This document shows positions 55,340-64,000 of a stretch of DNA of 64,000 bases, one piece after another. Position numbers and translations under genes: made by a program. The first letter of the stretch is position 1, and every line of letters begins with the position of its first letter. The notes beneath the pieces are model-generated. The model saw nothing but the letters and a program-made list of their open reading frames with translations, did no database searches and was not told the DNA's origin. This DNA is from Malaya genurostris. Lineage: Eukaryota; Arthropoda; Insecta; Diptera; Culicidae. Location: the NCBI RefSeq assembly GCF_030247185.1, contig NC_080571.1, forward strand, positions 141,588,486 through 141,652,485. Reading direction: 5' to 3'.

Positions 55340-57290
55340 ACAAAGAAATAATTTGCGCTCCATTTATGCTTTCGAAAGCTTTGTAGTATTAGGTAAAAAA
55401 AAATTCGTTTTGCACCCTGATGTCAATCCTGAGGAACTCTTTACTTATGCTATTTATTTAGCTTGAAGATAAATAATGATTTGCGCCCTCAGTAGAATTA
55501 TATAAAGTATTTAAAAAGGTTTCCACCATACGCCCGGAATAAGTTTAAAGAGCACCCTTTTCAATTCTCCTACCGTGATTCTGCGCCCTTAAAACATTCC
55601 TAAGGCATCCTTCCAAATTAGGCGTACAAGATTTTTTTTTGCTTGAAAATAGATAGTGATTTGCGCCCTCAGTTGGATCATTTTATGTATTTTAAAATGC
55701 TTTACAAGATGTTACTTATTTAGCGTGAAAACAAATGAAAACTTGCGCCCTCACTAGGATTATTTAATGTATTTAAAAATACTTTCATCCTTCACTCCTT
55801 CATTTTCCTATCGTGATTCTGCGTGATTCCTGAGGTGCCCTTCCAGATTATCTTTACAAGATGTTATGTATTAAGCTTGAAAATAAGTAATAAGTTGCGC
55901 CCTCAGTTGGATCAATTAATGTATTTAAAAATAAGTAATAAGTTTTGCATTCGGTTGGATCAATTAATGTTTTCAAAAATACTTTCATTCTGCACCCTGT
56001 AATCTATTGTATAGGTCGCCCTTTTCCCATTTCCTGCGCCCTGGAACTATTACTAAGGCAATCTTCCAAATTATCCTTACAATATGTTATTTTTTAGCTT
56101 GAAAATAAGTAATAATGTGTGCCCCCTTCTTACAATTATTTAATGTATTTAAACTACATTCTTCCTGCGCCCTGGAAATAATTATATGGGCGCCTTTTTC
56201 AATTCTCTTACCGTGATTCTGCGCCCTAGAATCATTCCTAGTGCACCCTTCCAAATTGTCCTTACAAGATGTTATTTATTTACCTTGAAAGCAAATAAAA
56301 TCTGTCACTGGGATTATTTTATGTATTCAAAAATACTCTCATTCTACGCCCTGAAATCTATTTCCATTTTCCTCTCGTGATTCTGTGCCCTGGAACTATT
56401 ACTAAGGCGCCCATCCCAATTATCCTCGCAAGATTTTTTTTAGCTGGAAAATAAGTTATAATTTGCGCCCTCACTACGATTATTTAATGTATTTAAAATA
56501 CATTCATCCTGCGCCCTGGAATTAATTATATGGGCTCCCTTTTCAATTCTCTTACCGTGATTCTGCGCCCTAGAATCATTCCTATTGCGCCCGTACAAAT
56601 TATCCTTACAAGATGTTATTTATTTAGATTGAAAATAAATATTGATTTGCGCCCTCAGAAGGATATTTTTATATGTCAAGATTACTTTCATCCTGCGCCC
56701 TGGGAGGAATTATGTGGGCGCTTTTTTCAATTCTTCTACCGTGAGTCTGCGCCCTGGAATCATTTTCAAGGCACCCTTTCAAATTATCCATACAAGATGT
56801 TATTTATTTAGATTGAAAATAAATAATGATTTGCGCCCTCAGAAGGATATTTTTTTATGTCAAGATTACTTTCATCCTGCGCCCTGGGAGGAATTATGTG
56901 GGCGCTTTTTTCAATTCTTCTACCGTGAGTCTGCGCCCTGGAATCATTTTTAAGGCACCCTTTCAAATTATCCATACAAGATGTTATTTATTTATATTGA
57001 ATATAAATATTGATTTGCGCCCTCAGAAGGATATTTTACTATAATCAAGATTACATTCATCCTGCGACCTGGAAGCAATAATGTGGGCGCCTTTTCCAAT
57101 TCTCCTACCGTGAGTCTGCGCTATGGAATCATTTCCAAGGCGCCCTTCCAAATTATCCATACAAGATGTTATTTATTTAGATTGAAAATAAATAATGATT
57201 TGCGCCCTCAGAAGGATATTTCACTATAATCAATATTACTTTCTCCCTGCGCCCTGGGAGCAATCACCTTTTTCAATTGTATTATTATTC
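55340..57290 (+). repeat. ~184-bp tandem satellite with GCGCCCT motifs
   Basis: TTGCGCCCTCA-type unit starts lie at about 55352, 55481, 55661, 55743, 55895, 55944, 56118, 56299, 56463, 56647, 56831, 57015 and 57200. The last four spacings are 184-185 bp; earlier units are more diverged or internally deleted. Each unit carries two or three GCGCC(C)T boxes, an ATTATTTAATGTATTTAAA-like AT block and ACAAGATGTTATTTATTTA. ORFs that recur through it (for example at 56530-57044) follow the repeat and are not genes. Confidence 0.88.
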
Positions 57291-57409
57291 CTTTTGCACC
57301 CCTCAGGTTACTTGAATCAGTCATTATCAAAATTTCCAAAAAAATTTTTTCGGTTGCAGTTCCAAGAACTGGTTAGTCACTGACTAACTGTGACTAACCG
57401 CAACTACAG

Positions 57410-58290
57410 CACTGGTTTAACCTGTAGTTCCGGAACCGAAAGTAGTATCCACAACAAATTAAGGAATTCCGTATGAAAGTATAAGACTTTTCTTTTGAAC
57501 CTATGAGTTTGTGAAAATCTATTCGGCCATCTCCAAGAAAAGTGAGTGAGATCCTTTTTGCAGTTTCTAATCACTATTTCCAATTCTCCCGAAACCGGAT
57601 TCAGATGAACGGAATAGCCGAAGTTGGTTCGTTTGCTACCAACAAATATGACCTACAAATTGGAACAGTTTTGAACGTAGTTAAACTTATACTTACTATC
57701 TCATGCTCTATTTCGTTTAAACCAATTAAACTAAATCTAACGAAACGAACCTGCGTTTCTGTTACTACTGCGTGCTAAACAGCATGAATCAGCAGCATGA
57801 AACATGTAGTAGGATTGTTATTATTTTTATTGACATCACTACACAACGTGTACGAAATAGAACAAAGAACGCCTTGTTCGTTTTGTGTTTTCTTCTTCTT
57901 TCGGTGTTGTACATATTGTCATTCTATATAGCGATTTGAAAACTTTACCACTCATCGCCCTGTAACTGCGGAACCAGAAGTCGGATCCGGGTGAAATTTC
58001 ACAGTAGCTTTAAAGCCATCTCTGAAAATAGTGAGTGCATATTTTTTGGTACATATCATCCTATATCTCCGGAACCGGAAGTCGGATCGGAATGAAATTC
58101 AATAACAGGCTATGGGACTATAAGACCTTTCATTTGAATCTTTGTTTGTAGAAATCGGTTTAGCCATCTCTGAGAAAAGTGAGTGCATATTTTTGTTACA
58201 TACACACACACATACACACACATACACACACACTGACACGGTTAAAAAGTCGATTTTCACAGTGATTGCATAGCCTTTCTATATGAGAAA
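57410..58290 (+). repeat. Dispersed GGAACCGGAAGTCGGATC repeats, (CA)n, TIR-like end
   Basis: At least three lines of the family occur here (near 57427, 57965, 58070), each followed by CATTTGAATCTTTGTTTGTA or TTTAGCCATCTCTGAGAAAA. A (CA)n block sits at 58195-58236. The end TAGCCTTTCTATATGAGAAA is palindromic (about 58271-58290). Confidence 0.7.
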
Positions 58291-58472
58291 GGCAAAACAT
58301 TAATCATACTTTCTGACGTTTCATAGCATTTGAGCAAGAGCATCTAAACTTGTTGCTAACCAATCTGCGCAGAATCCTAAGATGAATATTAAAAATCACT
58401 TGATAATCTACTCGTAGTTTTGAGAAACTGTATAAGTATAAATACTGAAATAAATAAATAGATACAAGATTT

Positions 58473-58478
58473 TTTATT
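58473..58478 (-). terminator. Candidate polyadenylation signal of the homeobox gene
   Basis: AATAAA on the minus strand, about 92 bp downstream of the homeobox stop codon at 58570. Confidence 0.45.
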
Positions 58479-58569
58479 AACAATATAAAGATCTACTTTA
58501 CATTTTTGATCGTAATCAAACGATATTATTATTGTGTATGCCTTTCAATTAAGATATTGCAACTTTGTG

Positions 58570-59130
58570 TCAGTATTTAAAGGAATAAAATCGGTATCCA
58601 GGTACAAATGACGATGTGTAATTTGAAAAATTATAGTCGCATGCATGCATATCCTGCGAAGGAACCGTTTCACTGTATAGATTACCAAGACGTTGAGTTG
58701 AGCTTGAAAACATGGTACTTAGATTTTGTAGATTAGAAAACTGTGTGATAGATGCTTCTGTTTGAGAATTCCGTTGTTTTTCAATACTTCGGTTCTGGTT
58801 CGTGAAGCTAGGTTTGCTAAAAATAGGTGACATGTTCGGTATAATTTGTGTATTCATAATTGCGCTGCGTTCGTTACGTCTAAATTTAGCTCTTCTATTT
58901 TGAAACCACACCTAGAACAATATGGAGTGATAAGTACAAAAAAAATGCATGAATGGATATTATTGGTCATACTTGCACACGGGCTTCGTTTAATCCAACT
59001 TCAATGGCAATTTCTTCTCTCAAAAAGGCGTCTGGATAGTGCGTTCGCTCAAATATTTGTTCCAAAGCCGAAAGTTGGCTCGATGAGAATGTTGTCCGAT
59101 TCCTTCTACTTTTTGTATGTATTTGTTTGT
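58570..59130 (-). CDS. Paired-class homeobox gene (PRRX-like), last two exons
   Basis: Two exons: 59130-58973 and 58911-58570. They are joined across a 61-bp intron (58972-58912, GTATGA...TTCTAG), phase 0, between homeodomain residues 46 and 47, a site where many paired-class genes have an intron. The homeodomain reads RRNRTTFSSSQLSALEQIFE, RTHYPDAFLREEIAIEVGL, NEARVQ|VWFQNRRAKFRRNE. Arg5, Leu16, Phe20, Trp48, Phe49, Asn51 and Arg53 are all present and residue 50 is Gln. This is closest, from what I recognise, to PRRX-type proteins. The C-terminal ~95 residues have no clear OAR motif. The first exon shown starts after a good acceptor (TTTTCTATTCCAG, to 59131) in phase 1, so upstream exons must exist. 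It is a nuclear DNA-binding transcription factor by family. Confidence 0.85.
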
Positions 59131-59580
59131 CTGGAATAGAAAATATAAATACTTGAGTCGAAAATGTTCTAGAACGATACACTTAAATAAACATGCGGGC
59201 ACTTTCAACACTCGCGGTTCCTCTGACTCGGCTATACGCAACAACAAGGATACTAAGATAAATTTCTGTTTAGTCCTAAAATACTTGATTATTTTTCGCT
59301 CGCTAAATCGGAGTACAGGCATTAAACGATGAAACAGGGACTATTCATCTTTTGTCTGGATGTAAATGTAACACACTAATAAACATCAATTTTGGTACTA
59401 CTAGAAACTTTTATTGATACAAATACTGCGCTTACCTCTATCATCATCCTCTTCATCAAATTAAACGAATAATAAATAGTCAGCACGCTGAATAGTAGCC
59501 ATGTCAGAGCCGTTGGAAGTGTTTCTGCCACCGGAGGCGAGTTAAAGAATATTTGCACCTGTCAATTTTTAAAGTGTTCA
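59131..59580 (-). other. Probable homeobox intron; possible upstream donor site
   Basis: A strong donor, GAG|GTAAGC, is at 59435/59436 on the minus strand. The bases before it read DEEDDDR in the phase required by the next exon (an acidic run such as often precedes homeodomains). An in-frame stop lies just upstream and no acceptor is evident, so I do not call an exon. Confidence 0.35.
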
Positions 59581-60070
59581 CGTCTTACTCAACTACGAGC
59601 GCCTTTTCAAAGTTCGCCCTGTTGGAAAATGGGTAGAACTTAATTGTAAATATATCAAATTGAGCAAAACGCAACAACATAATTCATTCTCAATGACTGC
59701 AGCAATATATGATTCATTTTCAACTATGTGAGATAATTTGCTTTTTGGACGGAGTGGCGATCAGCAGTAGCACCAACCGATTATCAGAAATAGCATTCAG
59801 CTTCTGAATACTCTGTCTAGATCCGGGAACTGCGTTTTGGATTGGATTCTGGAACAAAATCTTAAAACTGAATCCTGGAACGGGTCTTTCTGATTTCTGA
59901 GCTTCATTTCATGTTTAGAATTCAGTTCCAGAATTAAGTTCCAGGTAAGAGATTCATACATTAAAACTGTGACTCTGGAAGTTATTCCTAATGCTGGATT
60001 CTTGAACTGGCTTAAGATCTGAATTTAGTTTCTTAATCTATAATCGCAATTTGAGTCCAATCGCAATTTG
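59581..60070. repeat. Low-complexity TTCCAGAAT/TCTGGAA region
   Basis: From about 59815 to 60060 the sequence repeats variants of GAATTCAGTTCCAGAATTAA and GGATTCTGGAAC. A similar region is at 22030-22370. No gene in 59581-59815. Confidence 0.5.
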
Positions 60071-60084
60071 ATTACGGTTGCTCG

Positions 60085-60790
60085 GTCACCCATGGGAGTT
60101 GACATTTATTCAAAAGTGAATTGGTCTGCTCATATTAGCTTTAAAATCAAAAGCGCTTGCATGGCTTTTGGCCAATGCAGATGAGCTTTTGGAAAATCAT
60201 TGGAGTTCAACCCCAGGTACATTCACTGGATCTACACAACTGTTATTAAACCAAGGAGAAGTTGCGACAGTTCAGTCAATGCTTAATCATCTCCAAAGGA
60301 TGGTTCTAATGGCGATGACAAGAGCATTCACGACAACTCTTACTGTTGCTCAAGAGGCGCTGCTTTGCATTAAACTACTACATGCGTTCCTTAAACAAGA
60401 AGCATCGTCTTGTGCAAACCGTCTTAAGGTTACAGGTTTTTGGAACAGTAACCATATAATCTAGGCTACTAGTCATACTCGCTTGTGATATCAAATGGGT
60501 ACTTGCGATGAGTATTTATCCGCTCCTAGTGACCTTACTCTACCATGCACTTTCCTTTTAACACAGTCAATGTGAGATATCCTCTTCACGAGGAATGATT
60601 GTCTTGTTATTTGGAACGACAACTTGATGAACACATAGTTTGTTATACGGACGGTTCTCTGTTTAATGGTTGTGCTGTTGTCTACTGTCGTGAAATGAGG
60701 TACATACTGTACTGTATTTCAAGCAGAAATCTACGTGATTCTGTGTGGAACACAATCGGAACTTCAGCAGAAAATCTTTGGTAAACATAT
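60085..60790 (+). pseudogene. LINE fragment: RT end and start of RNase H (I/LOA-type)
   Basis: In shifting frames: YSKVNWSAHISFKIKSACMA, FNPRYIHWIYTTVIKP, then LQRMVLMAMTRAF, EALLCIKLLHAFLKQEA, and an RNase H start VCYTDGSLFNGCAVVYCREM. This is the region after RT through the first RNase H Asp (YTDGS). Broken by stops and frameshifts. Confidence 0.75.
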
Positions 60791-61135
60791 TGGTAAATAT
60801 AAGACCTCAGCATTCCAAATGCTGTTTACTTCGTATGAGTACTCGCAATTCTGTATATTCGGAATATATGACCACTATTTCTGGTGCTTTCGGAACCTGA
60901 GACCAGGAACCAGGATAGCCGGAATCGGTTTGTTTAGTTGCCTTCTGATCATGACTATCGATTTGTGTAGTTTTGAGACCTTTTTAGAAATTTTTTACGG
61001 ATTTTTTTCCGCCAGTTTTATTGACGGTGTACGATATTCGACACACTTTGCGGATACAATATTTAACACACTTTACCATGTAACTCCGGAACCGGAAGTC
61101 GGATCCGGATCAAATTTAGGAATTGCACGTGAGGC
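60791..61135 (+). repeat. Dispersed GGAACCGGAAGTCGGATC repeat
   Basis: CCGGAATCGGTTTGTTTAGT through CCGGAACCGGAAGTCGGATC (61084-61108); matches 51600-51780 and 63860-64000. Abuts the R1-like element. Confidence 0.65.
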
Positions 61136-63235
61136 GCGATAGCAGAAGATTTCAACGCATGGGCAACGGCGTGTGGTAGCCGCTACACTAACCAGAGAGG
61201 GCAGACTCTGCTAGAGGCACACGCCAAGCTAGATGTGGTACTGGGGAACGACGATGCCAAAAGTACCTTCCAGCGGAACGGAGTTGAGTCGTTCATCGAC
61301 GTGACTTTCTACAGTCCCGGCCTGGCCGGAGACTTAAACTGGAGAGTGGAAGATGGCTATACCCATTGCGACCACTTAGCCATACGCTACACGATAGGTC
61401 GCCTAGTGAGGTACAACAGTAGGGGATTTCCCCCCGGAACCCGAGTGTGGAAGGTTGCCGACTTCGACCGTAAAACGTTTAGTTCAGCTTTCGAACTAGA
61501 GAACCACACAGCGTACTTAGATGGGGAAGAGTTGGTAGCCGTGCGACGCGACAAATGTAGGAAAGTAGGACCGTGGAACAACAGACGACCGGTGAAACGA
61601 TCAAATTGCAGACCTTCGAGCGACCTGCTTAAGGGCCAGGAGAAGAATGCAAAGAGCTAGATCACCGGAAACAAAAGCAGTAAGAAACAAAGCGTTAAAA
61701 GCGGCAAGCTTGCTCTAAACAAGGCTATTCGCGTAAGCAAAAAAGACTGCTTTGACAACCTGTGTCAGTATGCCAACTCCAACCCATGGTGATGCCTACA
61801 GGATTGTTATGGCCAAAACGCACCCCCTGAACGTAGTCCGGCGAAGCTGAAGGAGATCACAAGAGTCTTCTTCCCTCACCACGACACGTCTTCGTGGCCG
61901 CCAGTACCGCTACCAATAAATTATGTTAGCAGAATGTTGTTGTCAGCGGCGAGATCGCTCGACACTAAGAAAGCTCCTGATATTCAGATGGTATCCCAAA
62001 CACGGCTCTAAAGGTCGCTATAACCTCCAAACCGGACATGTTCAGAGAGGTCATGCAGAGATGGCTAGACGAGCGCACGTTCCCGGACATTTGGAAAAGG
62101 CAGAGATTGGTACTGTTGCCGAAACCTGGGAAACCTCCTGGGGACCCGTTGGCATATAAACCAATCTGCCTTCGCCTGCCGAATTCGACTGGGAGTACCA
62201 GAAGGGCTGTACAAGATTCTGGAAAGCTACTTCCAGAACCGAGTATTGCTCTACGAGACCGAGGAAGGCACATGTAATACTCCAATCACGGCTGGAATAC
62301 CACAGGGATCTATCTTGGGCTATCAGTCTACGGAGAATCCATCGAAGAGGTCGAACTGAGCGTATCACACTCGATCAGCATGGTGGGAGACTGCTTGCGT
62401 AGCAGGAAACTACCACTAGCGCATCATAACATAGAGATGATGTTGGTAAACAACAGAAAATCACAGAAAGAGGCGTCGACACATGCTGGTGTATGCATGA
62501 TCCCGTCTAAGAGGTCACTGAAGCAATTTCGAGTGATGCTTGACGACAAGCTCAGTTTCGGCAAGCACGTGGAATATGCCTGTAAACGTGCTTCAATGGC
62601 GATTGCGGCGCTATTGTGAATGATGGCCTAAAGCTCGCCGGTGCGTTCTAGCAAATGCAGGTTACTAACAGGAGTGTCAGTTTCGATCCTAAGGTGCGGC
62701 AGCCCGGTATGGGCGTCGGCACTCCGGATGGAACGCAAAGCAAAATTGCTGGAGAGCACGCATATACTGATGTTTCTTCGTGTGATCAGTGCGTGCCATA
62801 CAGTATCTGGAGACGCAGCCTGCGTGACTATTGGACTGCTCATCAAGGAGGACGCGGAGTGCTACGATACGCGAAGGGACAGGAACGCCCGTAGGACTGC
62901 CAACGCAGCCTCCCTACGCAAGTGGCAAAGGAAATGGGGACAGCTCAACCAAGAGCAGGTGGACACATCGGCTAATTCCAAGAGTCTCCGGATGGATCGA
63001 AGACCCCACGGCGAAGTAAACTTTGGAGTGACGCAGTTCCTCACAGGTCACGGTTGTTTGCCTGTCCCCGCTTTGCGACACAAAGGAAGGGCTACTGGAT
63101 GTATGTGGCAGAGAAACTACACCAGAGAACCTAGTCCAGAGGATGTGCACAGCAAGGAGAACTGGAACGCAGTGCCGACCGCGGTTTCCCAGATCGGGAA
63201 TTTTGCAGCGGAATTGGAGTGCAGAACAACAGGCA
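61136..63235 (+). pseudogene. R1-clade LINE ORF2 (EN+RT+C-terminus), decayed
   Basis: The endonuclease end shows EDFNAWATACGSRYTNQRG, FQRNGVESFIDVTFYSPG and YTHCDHLAIRY (the SDH-type site reads CDH). RT fragments: FREVMQRWLDERTFPDIWKR, LVLLPKPGKPPGD, ITAGIPQGSILG (about 62285-62325). The post-RT piece has RKLPLAHHNIEMML (from 62400) and FRVMLDDKLSFGKHVEYACK. The C-terminus shows SLRKWQRKWG, HGEVNFGVTQFLTGHGC and ENWNAVPTAVSQIG. These are R1-clade hallmarks. Large parts of RT, including the YADD box, are deleted and the frame changes repeatedly. Confidence 0.85.
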
Positions 63236-63620
63236 GCTGCGATCGCCGGCCGCTAAAGAGGGATCAGCGAGCAAGCGTCGATTCGGGAGTTTTTCCGTTG
63301 TCGGGGAACTCTCCGTCGGTGTAGTCTGCATCCTTCGCCGGGGATTAGACGAGTAGATTGCGACGTAGCTCCGTAATGGATCGTCGGGGCGAAAGTGAAC
63401 CAGAAGCCATTCTCCAACCGGAATCATTACAGCGACCCAGCCATCCTGCCGATCGATCCGTTCACGGGTATCGGAAGCGGCGGTTACGGGGAAATTCCCA
63501 TCGCCGGTATAGGCTAGATTCATCGTCGGGGACTAGCCGAGTGGAAGCCACTGCACCGAAGTCGAGTCGTCGAGGCGCCAGTGATTTTCGTTACTTGATG
63601 CCCAGATAAAACTGATACAC
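63236..63620 (+). other. R1-like 3' region
   Basis: GC-rich relative to its surroundings. It contains an imperfect direct repeat (GCCGGGGATTAGACGAG at about 63338 and GTCGGGGACTAGCCGAG at about 63525). The several overlapping ORFs here lack recognisable domains; probably the element's 3' UTR. Confidence 0.5.
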
Positions 63621-64000
63621 TACCACGTGTTCCTTGCTTTCTTTCACCCGAACTAAAATTATTTGTTGATAGCTGTGTCTAATCGAAGCAATCTTGAGTC
63701 ATGGTTTTCATGATCACGTGTTCTCAGTTACCACACAAAAAGAAATCCGTTACTGCTGTCATTTTTACTTCTCATGAAACCATGGACAATATTACAATAC
63801 TATCATATAAAATACTGTAATATTCTTCAATATAATTTTCTTAGATTCTTAAAAGAATAACCGAAATCGGTTTGTTTGACCGTCTACTGATAAAAACTAT
63901 CAATTGGAGAAGATTTAGAAAACTTTTTACAGTTTTTCGCCCTTTTCAGTATAACATTTTTAACACACTTAACCCTATATTCCCGGATCCAGAAGTTGGA
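63621..64000 (+). repeat. Dispersed repeat at right edge
   Basis: 63621-63780 unassigned. 63800-64000 matches 51565-51790 (CGGTTTGTTTGACCGTCT, ACTATCAATTGGAGAA, CCTATATTCCCGGATCCAGA) and runs off the window. Confidence 0.65.

Noticed and set aside
56530..57044. Repeated 72- to 103-codon ORFs
   Set aside because: They are satellite repeat units read through; near-identical peptides recur every 184 bp.
55340..57290. CRISPR-like regular array
   Set aside because: Units are ~184-bp tandem repeats without short repeats and unique spacers; the genome is eukaryotic.
59376..59558. 60-codon ORF on the minus strand as the homeobox first exon
   Set aside because: Its frame is not compatible with the phase of the homeodomain exon. 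Only the donor site is noted.
63131..63609. Arg/Ser-rich overlapping ORFs
   Set aside because: GC-rich 3' region of the R1-like element; several frames open on both strands and no recognisable domain.

Overview
The window is nuclear DNA from a dipteran, most likely a mosquito (Culicidae, probably culicine). The evidence is the insect-type 18S rRNA 5' end, tRNA-derived SINEs, LINE families resembling the CR1/Q, LOA and R1 types of mosquitoes, and a very abundant AT-rich dispersed repeat built on a GGAACCGGAAGTCGGATC core. The genus call is inference. The window is overwhelmingly transposable-element DNA. I recognise one ordinary host gene, a paired-class homeobox gene, plus one intact hAT transposase-like ORF.

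1-7.57 kb: edge of an rDNA locus. The 5' end of an 18S gene (minus strand) with its ETS/IGS enters from the left. A 1698-bp block made of the first ~300 nt of 18S, ETS, 75-bp IGS subrepeats and a ~370-bp 'tail' is tandemly duplicated. The same tail also ends a 3'-truncated copy of a hAT transposase gene, which is followed by a full-length copy (646 codons). The result is an array of X-plus-tail units.

7.57-16.7 kb and 23.15-43.8 kb: a ~9-kb segmental duplication in direct orientation. Each copy carries, in the same order and with the same junctions, a CR1-like LINE (A, plus), a LOA-like LINE (B, plus), a SINE-like segment and a CR1/L2-like LINE (C, minus). Copy 1 holds a mariner fragment. Copy 2 was opened by a 12.05-kb Ty3/gypsy-type LTR retrotransposon with almost identical ~1.03-kb LTRs and a 4-bp ACTG target duplication. 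That element is itself defective (most of pol deleted) and carries a nested Penelope-like element with RT and GIY-YIG domains. Its protease ORF contains two retropepsin domains in tandem.

16.7-23.15 kb: an LTR-like or TIR fragment, a tRNA-derived SINE, a third LINE-A copy (minus), and the 5' half of LINE-A copy 2 (ORF1 with a PHD finger). LINE-A copy 2 is split at its ORF1/ORF2 boundary by a 1.1-kb element with 14-bp terminal inverted repeats.

43.8-64 kb: older repeat DNA. It holds LINE RT/RNase H fragments, dispersed MITE-like repeats, facing Tc1 ends, an old Penelope relic, a ~184-bp tandem satellite (55.3-57.3 kb), the homeobox exons (58.57-59.13 kb), and a decayed R1-clade LINE (61.1-63.2 kb). 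Coordinates of repeat edges are by eye and may be off by a few to tens of bases.
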